The position numbers and the translations under genes were made by a program. Under the pieces are notes generated by a model, which was not told where the DNA came from, did not search any database, and saw only the letters and a program-made list of their open reading frames with translations. From the NCBI RefSeq assembly GCF_001519075.1, contig NZ_KQ954245.1:845552-909551 (forward strand): DNA of 64,000 nt, in the 5' to 3' direction. This document shows, one piece after another, positions 33,423 through 42,379 of this stretch (positions are counted from its first letter, which is position 1; every line of letters starts with the position of its first letter). The DNA comes from Novosphingobium fuchskuhlense. Lineage in GTDB: Bacteria > Pseudomonadota > Alphaproteobacteria > Sphingomonadales > Sphingomonadaceae.

Positions 33423-34115
33423 TCAACCGGCCGGACTGAAGCTGCGCACGATATCGATGAACGAGCGTATCGCGATCCGCTCCACGATGGGAAGCCGCTC
33501 GGCAAACGGCATCCTGTACCCGGCAAAAACGGTGAGCCCCTCCATCGAAGCCGAAATGAACAACGCAAGATCGAGCCGCGCCGGTTCTGCCAGATCGGGT
33601 CGCATTTCCGCGATGATTTCCACCAGCGGCGCACGCGCGCGATCGTAGAGTTCGTGCACGCGCTCATAGACAAATGCATCGTGGTTCGCGAGTGCCCAGA
33701 GCTCGGGAAACAGGCGGGTCGTCTTCTTGCTGCCGATGTCTTCGATGATCAGGCCGCAGACCCGCGCGAGCCGTTCTTCAGGCGGCACCCCAGGGGCATG
33801 AACGATGGTGGCAAATTCTGCCTCATAGCTGCTGATCACCGCATTCAGCAGCTCGCGCAGGAGGTCCTCGCGCGTCGGATAGTGATAGGTCAGGTTACCC
33901 AGGCGCATGCCGCAGGCAGCCGCAATCCGCCGCATCGACATGGCCCGATACCCCTCCTCGATCAGGATATGGAGGGCTGTGCGGACGATCAGCTCGCGCG
34001 TCTCGTATCCCTTGGCATACCCCCCTTCCCGGCCGGGCATGAGCAGATCGGTTACCAGCTTGGGGATCTGATCCAACTTCTTCTCCCTCGCTTTGACGAA
34101 CCCTTTCCTTGCCAA
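33423..34115 (-). CDS. TetR-family repressor, divergent from the amine dehydrogenase operon
   Basis: 230 residues. The N-terminal HTH is at about 40-85 (ETRELIVRTALHILIEEGYRAMSMRRIAAACGMRLGNLTYHY); the N-terminal extension of about 35 basic residues is longer than usual. The C-terminal ligand domain ends FIDIVRSFSPAG. It is divergent from aauB with a 119-bp promoter region containing an inverted repeat, so it probably controls amine dehydrogenase expression in response to an amine or its aldehyde/acid product. ATG 34115 is the frame start. Confidence 0.88.
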   Translation of the reverse strand: MARKGFVKAREKKLDQIPKLVTDLLMPGREGGYAKGYETRELIVRTALHILIEEGYRAMSMRRIAAACGMRLGNLTYHYPTREDLLRELLNAVISSYEAEFATIVHAPGVPPEERLARVCGLIIEDIGSKKTTRLFPELWALANHDAFVYERVHELYDRARAPLVEIIAEMRPDLAEPARLDLALFISASMEGLTVFAGYRMPFAERLPIVERIAIRSFIDIVRSFSPAG

Positions 34116-34136
34116 GCCTAGCGAAGCCCGAATTTA

Positions 34137-34159
34137 TGTCCATCGTCCAATTTAGGACA
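34137..34159. promoter_or_regulatory. Candidate TetR operator and promoter region of aauBEDA
   Basis: Two nested inverted repeats lie between the divergent genes: TGTCC..GGACA (34137-34141 / 34155-34159) and GTCC-AATTTA-GGAC (34145-34158). They are immediately followed by TTGACA at 34161, a -35-like hexamer for the + strand. A convincing -10 at the right distance is not seen. Operator role inferred from position. Confidence 0.45.
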
Positions 34160-34234
34160 GTTGACAATTTTATGCCCATTGGGGCACGCTCCCGTCGGGA
34201 AGGCGGGGTCAGCCCGTTTTGATAGGGGAATACC

Positions 34235-35416
34235 ATGCGATTGATCGCACCCGTTTTCGCGTCTGCGCTCGGAGTCGCGGCGCTGCTGTCTGCTCCGGCA
34301 GCAGCCGCCGAGAACCGCTTTCCGCAGCCGCTTGCCGAAGAGAGCCTGCCCAGCGTCGCGAAGCTGCCTGCTGAATGGCCGCTCAGCTGGGTCACTATCC
34401 ACGATTTTCACTTCAACGCGATCATAGATGGCCGCATCGCAGTGGTTGATACGGCAAACCAGGTCCAGCCGCTCAAGGGCCTCGTCCGTGCATCGCAGTT
34501 CGCCAATGCCCTGATCGCCAAGGACAAGGGCGAGATCTACACTGCCGAGACGTTCTACACCCGCCTCACCCGCGGTGAACGGACCGACGCGATCACGGTG
34601 TGGGACATGGCGACGCTCCAGCCCAAGGGCGAGATCGTCCTGCCCGGCGGCAAGCGCCAACAATCGGTAACCTACCCGCACCTGTTCCAGTTCACCAACG
34701 GCGGGAAGTGGGCGCTGGTCGCCAACTTCACCCCCGCGCAGTCGGTTACCGTGGTCGATCTCGCCGCGCGCAAAGTACTGGGCGAGATCGATCTGCCCGG
34801 CTGCTCACAGATCTACCCGACTGGTGAGCGCGGCTTCACCAGCCTCTGCGCCGACGGCTCGCTGTTCAGCGTTGCACTGGATGCCAATGGCGCCGCCGCT
34901 TCGTCGAAGTCGGTGCCCAAGGTTCAGGATATCGACAACCAGGCGCTGTTCAGCACGCCCGCCATGGTGGGCAAGACGGCTTGGTTCGTCAGCTTCCACG
35001 GCATGGTGCAGGGCTTCGATCTCTCCGGCACCGTCGCGAAGCCACTGCCCGGCAGCTTCAGCGTCGGGACTGCGGAAGGCGGAGCGCCCGAATGGCGTCC
35101 CGGCGGCTGGCAGGTCATCAATGCGGACGCTTCCGGCAAGCTCTACGTCCTGATGAGCCCCTACGGCAAGGAAGGCAGCCACAAGGACGGCGGCACCGAA
35201 GTCTGGGTGGTGGATCCGGCCAAAAAGGCGCGCACCATGCGCATCCCGCTCAAAGGTCAGACCCTGGCCATCGCCGTCACGAAGGAAAGCACGCCGCATC
35301 TGGTGGCCGCACAGGCCAGCGGCGAGATCGACATCTATGACGCGGCAACCGGTGCCTTCGTCCGTTCGCTCGGCGCCACCGTCGCGGCCAATCCGATCCT
35401 GATCCAGGTTCCCTGA
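34235..35416 (+). CDS. aauB: Aromatic (aralkyl) amine dehydrogenase, heavy chain
   Basis: 393 residues with a signal peptide (APVFASALGVAALLSAPAAAA). Periplasmic seven-bladed beta-propeller subunit of the tryptophan-tryptophylquinone (TTQ) enzyme (alpha2beta2), homologous to MauB/AauB. Propeller features include ITVWDMATLQPKGEIVLPG, VTVVDLAARKVLGEIDLPG and TEVWVVDPAKKARTMRIPL. First gene of the aauBEDA operon, with a TGATG overlap to the next. The choice of aau over mau rests on the light chain. The enzyme would oxidise primary amines such as phenethylamine, tyramine or dopamine to aldehydes plus ammonia. Confidence 0.86.
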   Translation: MRLIAPVFASALGVAALLSAPAAAAENRFPQPLAEESLPSVAKLPAEWPLSWVTIHDFHFNAIIDGRIAVVDTANQVQPLKGLVRASQFANALIAKDKGEIYTAETFYTRLTRGERTDAITVWDMATLQPKGEIVLPGGKRQQSVTYPHLFQFTNGGKWALVANFTPAQSVTVVDLAARKVLGEIDLPGCSQIYPTGERGFTSLCADGSLFSVALDANGAAASSKSVPKVQDIDNQALFSTPAMVGKTAWFVSFHGMVQGFDLSGTVAKPLPGSFSVGTAEGGAPEWRPGGWQVINADASGKLYVLMSPYGKEGSHKDGGTEVWVVDPAKKARTMRIPLKGQTLAIAVTKESTPHLVAAQASGEIDIYDAATGAFVRSLGATVAANPILIQVP

Positions 35417-35904
35417 TGATCGCGCTCGTGCTCTTCTGCGCGGCGCTGCTGGCGGCCTCGGCATTGCACAAGGCGCTCGCTCGCACGCGGCTGGCCGAAG
35501 CCACTGCGCGACTAGCAAGCGTTGGCGCAGTGCCGGCGCAGCTGCTGCTGATTCTGGCGGGCACCCTCGAGCTGGTGGCGGCGGCATGCCTGCTCGCACC
35601 GCCGCTGCGCTTCGTCGGAGGGGGGATCGCCGCGCTGGTCTGGGGCTCCTATGCAATCGCCCTTGCCCGCCGCCGGGGCGAAACACTCGATTGCGGCTGC
35701 GATCTCGCCGTGCGCAGCAAGCCGATCACGACCGCCCTTGTCCTGCGTGCCGCAACCCTCGCGGCTCTGGCCGTCCTTGTCGCGCTGCTGCCCGACACAC
35801 CGTTCACCCTCGACGCGCCGTTTGCGGCCGCCGGGATGCTTGCACTCTACCTCGGGGCCAGCGAACTGCTCGCGATCCCTGCTGCATACTGGAAAGCTGC
35901 ATGA
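35416..35904 (+). CDS. aauE: MauE/AauE-type membrane protein for amine dehydrogenase maturation
   Basis: 162-residue integral-membrane protein with four hydrophobic segments (LVLFCAALLAASALHKAL, LLLILAGTLELVAAACLLA, ALVLRAATLAALAVLVALL, FAAAGMLALYLGASELLAI) and the conserved CGCDL segment of the MauE/DoxX-like family. It is needed, with the AauD thioredoxin-like protein, to form the many disulfides of the light chain in the periplasm. It overlaps both neighbours (TGATG upstream, ATGA downstream). Confidence 0.85.
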   Translation: MIALVLFCAALLAASALHKALARTRLAEATARLASVGAVPAQLLLILAGTLELVAAACLLAPPLRFVGGGIAALVWGSYAIALARRRGETLDCGCDLAVRSKPITTALVLRAATLAALAVLVALLPDTPFTLDAPFAAAGMLALYLGASELLAIPAAYWKAA

Positions 35905-36503
35905 TGCTGACAAGCGAGATTCTGCTGTGGGCGGCCGTGATCGTGCAGGCCCTGCTGATCGCCGCGCTCGCGCGCCAGGTCGGCGTCCTGCACGAACGGA
36001 TCGCGCCTGCCGGCGCGCTCACCCTGCACCAGAAGGTTGCGCTGGGCGAAAAGGCCACGCCCATGACGCTGGCCGACATGAACGGCGTCGGCATTGCCAT
36101 AGGCGGCCAGCGCCAGGGGCGCAGCCAGCTGCTGTTCTTCGCCTCGCCCGATTGCCCGATGTGCAAATCCCTGCTGCCCATCGTGCGCAGCGCCGCCCGC
36201 GCCGAGGCGGGCTGGCTGGACATCGTTGTCGCGGGGGACGGCGGCAAGCCGGGCTATCTCGCGATGGTGCGCGATCACGGGCTCGATGCGATGCCGGTGG
36301 TGCTCTCCGAAGCGCTGGGCCGTGCCTTCGGCGTGTCCAAACTACCCTATGCCGTGCTGCTCGACGAGGAAGGCCGGGTCGCTTCGCTCGGCCTCGTCAA
36401 CAGCCGCGAACATCTCGAAAGCCTCTTCGAGGCCAAGGAGCGAGGTGTCGCCTCGATCCAGGAATTCCTTTCCCGCCGCCAAGCTGCTCATCAGGAGGCC
36501 TGA
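35901..36503 (+). CDS. aauD: MauD/AauD-type thioredoxin-fold maturation protein
   Basis: 200 residues. N-terminal membrane anchor (ILLWAAVIVQALLIAALA), then a thioredoxin fold with redox motif CPMC in FFASPDCPMCKSLLP and the cis-Pro region KLPYAVLLDEEG. It acts in the periplasm on the cysteine-rich light chain. There are two adjacent ATG codons (35901 and 35904); the first overlaps the aauE stop. Gene order B-E-D-A is that of the aau and mau clusters. Confidence 0.87.
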   Translation: MMLTSEILLWAAVIVQALLIAALARQVGVLHERIAPAGALTLHQKVALGEKATPMTLADMNGVGIAIGGQRQGRSQLLFFASPDCPMCKSLLPIVRSAARAEAGWLDIVVAGDGGKPGYLAMVRDHGLDAMPVVLSEALGRAFGVSKLPYAVLLDEEGRVASLGLVNSREHLESLFEAKERGVASIQEFLSRRQAAHQEA

Positions 36504-36506
36504 CCA

Positions 36507-37082
36507 ATGGCGCGTTTCGACAAGCTGACTGAAAACCTCGCGCGCGGGATTGCCCGGGGCACGTCGCGCCGCTCGCTGCTCGCCTGGCTCGGCGCAGGCA
36601 TGACCGGCGCGGCCTCGATCCCGCTGCTCCCAGTTGCCCGCGCGGCGACACCTGCCCCCGAAGCCCCGCATGGGCCCCATGGTGCCGGCGCGGCTCGGCC
36701 GGCTGTCGTCTCAGGCCTCGAACAAGACCCGGGCGACCGCACTTCGTGCGACTACTGGCGTTACTGCGCGATCGACGGTTTCCTCTGCTCGTGCTGCGGC
36801 GGCTCGGTGAACACCTGCCCGCCGGGGACTGAAATGTCGCCGATCACCTGGATCGGCACCTGCACCAACCCGGCCGACGGCCGTGCCTATGTCATCAGCT
36901 ACAATGACTGCTGCGGCACCTCCTCGTGCGGCCAGTGCCTGTGCAACCGCAACGAAGGCGATCGCCCCCAGGTCCGTCCGCAGTCGAACAACGACTACAA
37001 CTGGTGCCTCGGCTCCGAAAGCTCGGTCTACAACTGCTCGGTGGCTGCAGTCATCGGCGTCGCTCTGCCGGCGGCCAAGTGA
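36507..37082 (+). CDS. aauA: Aromatic (aralkyl) amine dehydrogenase, TTQ-bearing light chain
   Basis: 191 residues. Long twin-arginine-type leader (TSRRSLLAWLGAGMTGAASIPL) and a mature domain with 14 cysteines. TTQ precursors by alignment to methylamine dehydrogenase are Trp115 (SPITWIGTC) and Trp166 (NDYNWCLG), 51 residues apart as in W57/W108, with catalytic Asp134 (YNDCCG). The motifs DGFLCSCCGG and SSCGQCLC carry the extra cysteine pair seen in aromatic amine dehydrogenase but not in methylamine dehydrogenase, so aau is preferred. One small oddity: YNC replaces the usual F/YHC near the C-terminus. Confidence 0.9.
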   Translation: MARFDKLTENLARGIARGTSRRSLLAWLGAGMTGAASIPLLPVARAATPAPEAPHGPHGAGAARPAVVSGLEQDPGDRTSCDYWRYCAIDGFLCSCCGGSVNTCPPGTEMSPITWIGTCTNPADGRAYVISYNDCCGTSSCGQCLCNRNEGDRPQVRPQSNNDYNWCLGSESSVYNCSVAAVIGVALPAAK

Positions 37083-37552
37083 AGCGCGCGGCCCCGCTCT
37101 TCCTCGCAGCCACCGCTGCCGGGGCCCTTGTCGGCCTGACGTTGCCGGTCCATGCCGCCGCGGATGGTGCGGCGGTCTACGGCCGCTGCGCCGCCTGCCA
37201 CACGAAGACCGGAGCGGGCGTTCCGGGTGTGTTCCCGCCGCTTGGCGAAGACTTCCGCGTCATGGCTGCCAGCGATGCGGGACGTCGCTATCTCGCGCTC
37301 GTGGTGACCCGCGGCATCAGCGGTCCGATCAAGGTCGGCGGCAAGCCCTATGCCGGGGTGATGCCCGCGCAGGCCACGCTGGACGATGCCTCGGTCGCCG
37401 CCGTGCTGAACCACGTGGGCACCGAGATTGCCAAGACCGGTCCCGCCTTCAAGCCTTTCGCCGAAGCCGAAGTCGCCGCATTGCGGGCGGGCGGTGCCAG
37501 ACTTTCGGCGCAGGACGTGGGCAAACTTCACGCCAGCGCAGGCGGCCAATGA
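37079..37552 (+). CDS. Periplasmic c-type cytochrome (amine dehydrogenase electron acceptor candidate)
   Basis: 157 residues starting at a GTG that overlaps the aauA stop (GTGA). Signal peptide (APLFLAATAAGALVGLTLPVHA) and one haem motif CAACH in VYGRCAACHTKTGAG. The axial Met is probably in YAGVMPAQ. A small cytochrome c gene follows aauA in the Alcaligenes faecalis type of cluster. No azurin or amicyanin gene is in view, so this protein may take electrons from TTQ. Confidence 0.88.
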   Translation: MKRAAPLFLAATAAGALVGLTLPVHAAADGAAVYGRCAACHTKTGAGVPGVFPPLGEDFRVMAASDAGRRYLALVVTRGISGPIKVGGKPYAGVMPAQATLDDASVAAVLNHVGTEIAKTGPAFKPFAEAEVAALRAGGARLSAQDVGKLHASAGGQ

Positions 37553-38019
37553 AGCCCGGCCGCCTTGCCCTGCTCGCCGTGCCAGCGCTCAGCCTCGCGC
37601 TGGTGGTCGGCATTGCGGTTCGGGCTGATGAGGCGGCGATCCCCGGCGTGAGCGACGCCTATCAGGCGCGCACCGACTACCAGCTCAAGTGCCAGGGCTG
37701 CCACCGCCCCGATGGCAGCGGCGATGATCACTCCAACCCGCCCATGCGCGGCATCGTTGCAAAGTTCCTGTCTGTTCCGGGCGGGCGCGAATTCATCGGC
37801 CGGGTGCCCGGCGTGGCGACAGTCGATCTGCCGGATGACCGGCTCGCCAATCTCGTGAACTGGACGATACACCGATTTGATCCCGCACATGTACCGCAAG
37901 GCTTTCAACCTTACACTGCCGAGGAGATCGGAAGGCTGCGGCACAGCCCGCTCCGCCTGGAACGCGCCGTCATGAGAGCGCGTCTGGTGGCCGGTTTTGC
38001 CAAGACCGGCCACGATTGA
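37549..38019 (+). CDS. Second c-type cytochrome of the amine dehydrogenase operon
   Basis: 156 residues: signal peptide (LALLAVPALSLALVVGIAVRA) and a single haem motif CQGCH (YQLKCQGCHRPDGSG), with a candidate Met ligand in NPPMRG. The C-terminal half is Arg-rich. The ATG overlaps the preceding stop by 4 bp. Likely relay between the first cytochrome and the terminal oxidase, or an alternative acceptor. Confidence 0.85.
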   Translation: MKPGRLALLAVPALSLALVVGIAVRADEAAIPGVSDAYQARTDYQLKCQGCHRPDGSGDDHSNPPMRGIVAKFLSVPGGREFIGRVPGVATVDLPDDRLANLVNWTIHRFDPAHVPQGFQPYTAEEIGRLRHSPLRLERAVMRARLVAGFAKTGHD

Positions 38020-38060
38020 TGCGTTTAGATAGGTAAATTTATAAGAAGCGAGGGAATATC

Positions 38061-40280
38061 ATGAGGACCGTCTTTCTTTCCAGCGCGGCGCTGGCTGCTC
38101 CGATGGCCATGATCCTGGCAGCGCAACCGGCCCTTGCACAGCAGGCGCCGCAGGCAGCCGGGGCGACTGCGACAGAGGCAGAAAACACTGGCGAGATCGT
38201 CGTTACCGCTGCCAAGCGCTCGGAAAACCTCCAGTCGGTGCCAATCTCCGTTTCGGCCGTCACCGGTGATGCCCTTGCCAAATCGCGCATCACCAGCGTC
38301 GACAGCCTCGTCAACAAGGTCGCCAACCTCCAGTTGACCTCGACGGTGGGTGACAACACCCCGATCTTCGCGCTGCGCGGCGTTTCTATGTCGGACTTCA
38401 GCCTCAACCAGTCGAGCCCGGTCGCGACGTATTATGACGAAGTCTATAAGGGCAACTTCGCGTTCCTCGGCGTCGCGCTCTACGACATCGAGCGTGTCGA
38501 AGTGCTGCGCGGACCGCAAGGGACGCTTTATGGCAAGAACACCACCGGCGGTGCGGTCAACCTGATCAGCCGCGATGCCAAGCTCGGCGAGACAAGCGGC
38601 TACATCAACGCTGGCTATGGCAACTACAGCCGCGTCGATCTCAATGGCGCGGTCAACGTACCGCTCGGCGAGAAGGCTGCGCTGCGCGTGGCGGGCACCT
38701 ATGCGCGTGGCGATGGCTGGTTCAAGAATGTCGTGGTCGGGAATCCCGATCTTGCCAGCACCAACGAATGGGCCATCCGCGGCACGCTGAAGTGGGAGCC
38801 AACCAGCGGCACCAGGTTCACCCTGCGCGCCTCGCACAGCCGCCAGAGCCCGCAGAACTACGGCATCTATGCCCAGCCCGAAGCGGTCAACCGGCCAGGC
38901 CTGTCGAAGTGGCAGATCGCCTCGAACGTCCCGCAGAAGCGGCTTGCGCAGACCACGTCGGTCGCCCTTACCGCCAACATCGACGTCAGCGACACGCTCG
39001 CGGTGACCAGCATCACGAGCTATGACAAGGGCTATCTGTTCTTCAAGGAAGACACCGACGGCATCGCCGCGCGCGTGCTTGAAGTGCCCTATTTCGACCA
39101 GGCCAGCCAGTTCGCGCAGGATCTGCGCCTGACCAGCAACACCGGCGGGCCGTTCGATTTCATCCTCGGCGCATATTACAACCGCGAGAAGGTCTACAAC
39201 CAGAGCACACTGGAAGTCCTGCTCGATACCGATGTCAACGGTGACGGACGGGTCACGGCGGCGGACTGCGCGGCAGGTCTTCCGGCTGCATGCCGCATCC
39301 GCAACCACTTCGACCAGCTGAAGAAGAGCATCGCGCTCTATTCGGACCTCAAGTACAAGCTGACCGACGCACTCACCGTGCGCGGTGGTCTGCGCTACAC
39401 GCACGACGATGGCCAGCAGACCGACTTCCGGTCCGATGCCCTCGCGATCGACAAGCGCTTCATCGCCAACCTGATCCCGCTCACCAACCTTGCGTTCAAG
39501 CAGGACAACGTCTCGGGCAAACTCGGTCTGGACTACAAGCTGGCCAGCGGCGACCTGCTCTATGCCAGCGTGAGCCGCGGCTACCGCGCGCCGAGCTTCA
39601 ACGCGCAGGCCTTCTTCAGCCCTGCTGAAGTGGGTGTGGCGAAGTCCGAAGAAGTGACCGCGTTCGAGGCCGGCGCGAAGACGCAATTCTGGGATCGCCG
39701 CATCACGCTCAACATGGCGGCGTTCTACTACAACTACAAGAACCAGCAGTTCATCAACGTGAACCCGGTCGACGCCTCGCAGCAGCTGCTCAACATTCCC
39801 AAGTCCCGGCTCTACGGTGCCGAGGCAGAGCTGACGGTGCGCGCCAGCGATACCTTCACGTTGCATTCGGGCCTCGGCCTGCTTTCGACCAAGATCACCA
39901 ACGGCGTGATCAGCGGCATCAACGTCGCCGGCAACCACCTCTCGAACGCGCCGTCGCTCACCTTCAACGCCAGCGTCGACTGGACCGTGGTGCAGGGCGG
40001 CTACGGCGCCTTCTCGGTCCATCCCGAAGTCGCCTACCAGTCGAGCCAGTTCTTCGAGAACATCAACGTGCCGCGCCTGCGCCAGCAAAGCTATGCGCTC
40101 TTCGGTGGCCATATCGACTGGAACAGCACCGATGGTCGCTACAGCCTCTCGGCTTGGGCACGCAATCTGGGCAACAAGTTCTACTTCACCTCGCGGATCG
40201 ATCTCACCGGCTTCGGTCTCGACTACAACCACGTGGGCAATCCGAGGATGTACGGCGTGACAGCAGGCGCAAAGTTCTGA
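38061..40280 (+). CDS. TonB-dependent receptor
   Basis: 739-residue outer-membrane active transporter. Signal peptide (SSAALAAPMAMILAAQPALA), TonB box GEIVVTAAKR (about 44-53), plug domain (VPISVSAV...IERVEVLRGPQGTLYGKNTTGGAVNLIS, about 55-175), a 22-strand barrel, and C-terminal aromatic residue (GAKF). Plug wording is typical of the large sphingomonad group. GAGGGAA precedes the ATG. It lies 41 bp downstream of the amine dehydrogenase genes on the same strand and upstream of an acyl-CoA synthetase, suggesting uptake of the same aromatic or acidic substrate. Ligand unknown. Confidence 0.93.
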   Translation: MRTVFLSSAALAAPMAMILAAQPALAQQAPQAAGATATEAENTGEIVVTAAKRSENLQSVPISVSAVTGDALAKSRITSVDSLVNKVANLQLTSTVGDNTPIFALRGVSMSDFSLNQSSPVATYYDEVYKGNFAFLGVALYDIERVEVLRGPQGTLYGKNTTGGAVNLISRDAKLGETSGYINAGYGNYSRVDLNGAVNVPLGEKAALRVAGTYARGDGWFKNVVVGNPDLASTNEWAIRGTLKWEPTSGTRFTLRASHSRQSPQNYGIYAQPEAVNRPGLSKWQIASNVPQKRLAQTTSVALTANIDVSDTLAVTSITSYDKGYLFFKEDTDGIAARVLEVPYFDQASQFAQDLRLTSNTGGPFDFILGAYYNREKVYNQSTLEVLLDTDVNGDGRVTAADCAAGLPAACRIRNHFDQLKKSIALYSDLKYKLTDALTVRGGLRYTHDDGQQTDFRSDALAIDKRFIANLIPLTNLAFKQDNVSGKLGLDYKLASGDLLYASVSRGYRAPSFNAQAFFSPAEVGVAKSEEVTAFEAGAKTQFWDRRITLNMAAFYYNYKNQQFINVNPVDASQQLLNIPKSRLYGAEAELTVRASDTFTLHSGLGLLSTKITNGVISGINVAGNHLSNAPSLTFNASVDWTVVQGGYGAFSVHPEVAYQSSQFFENINVPRLRQQSYALFGGHIDWNSTDGRYSLSAWARNLGNKFYFTSRIDLTGFGLDYNHVGNPRMYGVTAGAKF

Positions 40281-40291
40281 GGACCTGACCC

Positions 40292-41926
40292 ATGCCCGGT
40301 TTGTCCTATGCCAAGGGGCCGACCGATGTGCCCCTGTTGGAAACCACCATCGGCACGGCGCTGCGCGATGCAGCGAGGCGCTGGGCCGATGGACTGGCGC
40401 TCGCCTCACGCCACCAGGGGCTGCGCTACACCTGGGCGGAGCTCGACGCGGCGGTCGACCGGATCGCGACCGGCCTGCTCCGCCTCGGCGTCGTGGCGGG
40501 CGACCGGGTGGGCATCTGGGCGCCCAATTGCGCGGAATGGACGCTCGTCCAGTTCGCCACCGCGCGGATCGGTGCGGTACTCGTCACGATCAACCCCGCG
40601 TACCGGGTTAACGAGGTCGAATACGCACTCAACAAGGTCGGCTGCAACGTGCTGGTCACCGCCGCGCGGTTCAAGACCAGCGACTATCTCGCCATGCTTC
40701 GCGAGATCGGCCCTGAACGATTGCCGCATCTCAGGGCCACCGTGACGATTGGCGGGGAAGCCCATGATGACTTTCTGCCGTGGTCCACGCTGGATGTCCC
40801 GGCGGACAGCGAGGCACTCGCAGCGGCAGCAGCCGCGCTTTCGCCAGACGATGCGATCAACATCCAGTTTACCAGCGGCACCACCGGCTTTCCCAAGGGC
40901 GCCACGCTCACCCACCGCAACATCCTGAACAACGGCTATTTCACGGGGCAGACCATTGCGCTGACCGAGGCGGACCGCATCTGCATTCCCGTCCCGCTTT
41001 ACCACTGCTTCGGCATGGTGCTGGGCAACCTGGCCGCCCTCACCAGCGGCGCGGCGATGGTCTATCCTGCCGAGGCCTTCGATCCTGCCGCCGTGCTGCA
41101 GGCGGTTGAGGCGGAAGGCTGCACCGCGCTCTATGGTGTGCCGACAATGTTCATCGCGGTGCTAGGCCAGCCCGCGCTGGAAGCGACCGATGTCTCCACC
41201 CTGCGCACCGGGATCATGGCCGGTTCGCCCTGCCCCGTCACTGTGATGCGCGAAGTGATCGGCCGCCTCGGCATGAGCGAGGTCACCATCGGCTATGGCA
41301 TGACCGAAACGAGCCCGCTGACGACGCAGACCGCCCGCAACGATCCGCTGGAAGAGCGCGTCGGCACCGTGGGCCGTGTCCATCCCCATGCCGAAGCCAG
41401 GATCGTCGGGCCGGACGGGCGGACCCTGCCGATCGGCGAACAGGGCGAATATTGCTCGCGCGGCTATGCCGTGATGCTCGGCTACTGGGACGATCCGGAA
41501 AAGACTGCCGAAGCGATCGACGCCGAGGGCTGGATGCATTCAGGCGATCTCGCGACGATGGATGCCGCCGGCTATGTCCGCATCACCGGCCGCATAAAGG
41601 ACATGATCATCCGCGGCGGCGAGAACATCTACCCGCGCGAGATCGAGGAGTTCCTGCTTACCCATCCGCATGTGGCTGACGCGCAGGTCTTCGGCGTGAG
41701 CGACGAACGATACGGCGAGGAAGTCTGCGCCTGGGTCATAGCCCGCAAAGGGACCGAACTGGAGCCGGAGACTATCCTTGCCCACTGCCGCGGCCGGATC
41801 GCGCATTACAAGGTGCCGCGCCATATCCGTGTGGTCGAAACCTTCGCGATGACGGTCACCGGAAAAGCCCAGAAATTCGAGATGCGGCGGATGATGGAAG
41901 CCGAGCTCGGCATCGCGGTGCGCTGA
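40292..41926 (+). CDS. AMP-binding acyl-CoA synthetase
   Basis: 544 residues of the ANL superfamily, activating a carboxylic acid to its CoA thioester through an acyl-AMP. P-loop [23 protein letters not shown]5 motif [14 protein letters not shown]7 [15 protein letters not shown], hinge [23 protein letters not shown] and catalytic Lys in [11 protein letters not shown]. It resembles medium/long-chain or phenylacetate-type ligases of the AcsF2/FadD group; exact acid not predictable. It is 11 bp after the TonB receptor and so probably co-transcribed. In context it could activate an arylalkanoic acid formed from the amine. Confidence 0.9.
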   Translation: MPGLSYAKGPTDVPLLETTIGTALRDAARRWADGLALASRHQGLRYTWAELDAAVDRIATGLLRLGVVAGDRVGIWAPNCAEWTLVQFATARIGAVLVTINPAYRVNEVEYALNKVGCNVLVTAARFKTSDYLAMLREIGPERLPHLRATVTIGGEAHDDFLPWSTLDVPADSEALAAAAAALSPDDAINIQFTSGTTGFPKGATLTHRNILNNGYFTGQTIALTEADRICIPVPLYHCFGMVLGNLAALTSGAAMVYPAEAFDPAAVLQAVEAEGCTALYGVPTMFIAVLGQPALEATDVSTLRTGIMAGSPCPVTVMREVIGRLGMSEVTIGYGMTETSPLTTQTARNDPLEERVGTVGRVHPHAEARIVGPDGRTLPIGEQGEYCSRGYAVMLGYWDDPEKTAEAIDAEGWMHSGDLATMDAAGYVRITGRIKDMIIRGGENIYPREIEEFLLTHPHVADAQVFGVSDERYGEEVCAWVIARKGTELEPETILAHCRGRIAHYKVPRHIRVVETFAMTVTGKAQKFEMRRMMEAELGIAVR

Positions 41927-41987
41927 AACCGCCCGAAATGTGCGTCTATGCTGCAACAGGCAGCGTAATTCGCTCAGCTCGCCGCAC

Positions 41988-42006
41988 ATGCCCCAAGGGG
42001 CATTTT
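41988..42006 (+). terminator. Possible terminator after the acyl-CoA synthetase gene
   Basis: ATGCCCC-AA-GGGGCAT followed by TTT, 60 bp after the stop codon. The loop must open to at least four bases, leaving a 5-6 bp stem, so strength is modest. Confidence 0.4.
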
Positions 42007-42233
42007 GGGCGGACCAAAGCGAACCGAACCCTTCGATTCCGATGTGTGGACGGCAGCTCATGCAGCTCGCAAATGGCACAACAGACCGTAATATTCCGGA
42101 AAAATTGTGTCACTTATCCTGTGGATAACAGCCTGATGGGGTCTTGCTCGCAGTAAAGCACAATTAACCTAATGGGTTATTTTGTGACCCAGTTTATGAA
42201 CCATACGGCAAAAAACGCCCCTTTCTGGCATAG

Positions 42234-42277
42234 TGCGAAAAACAAACGATATTTCCCGTTTTACCCGATTTTTCGCA
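42234..42277. promoter_or_regulatory. 9-bp perfect inverted repeat upstream of propionyl-CoA synthase
   Basis: TGCGAAAAA (42234-42242) and TTTTTCGCA (42269-42277), separated by 26 bp, end about 100 bp before the start codon. Size and position suit a regulator operator; no regulator gene is adjacent. Confidence 0.4.
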
Positions 42278-42379
42278 GTTTCCTGCGGGTTCTCCGCTTT
42301 AAGAGTGCAGATATTGCCAAGCCTGTCACAATGAGGCTCCCTATCTTTCGTAACACGAGCAGGGAGAGGCGATTCGGCT

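Larger units (their letters stand above)
41927..42379. other. AT-rich 450-bp intergenic region upstream of propionyl-CoA synthase
   Basis: No gene seen. Composition drops sharply in GC compared with the rest of the window. Visible elements: a terminator-like palindrome at 41988-42006, TTATCC-TGT-GGATAA at 42114-42128 (one arm is a perfect DnaA-box sequence), TAACC-TAATG-GGTTA around 42165-42179, and an inverted repeat TGCGAAAAA..TTTTTCGCA at 42234-42277. It presumably holds the promoter and operators of the 3-hydroxypropionate genes. Confidence 0.6.

Noticed and set aside
34235..37082. Methylamine dehydrogenase (mau) instead of aromatic amine dehydrogenase
   Set aside because: The light chain has 14 cysteines and the DGFLCSCCGG / CGQCLC motifs of the aromatic enzyme; the mau type has 12 and a Ser in the first motif. 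No mauF, mauG or amicyanin genes are seen.
42114..42128. DnaA-box-like TTATCC-TGT-GGATAA as a sign of a replication origin
   Set aside because: Only one DnaA-like 9-mer is visible, with no cluster, no dnaA/dnaN/parAB and no iterons; it is more likely part of a promoter region.
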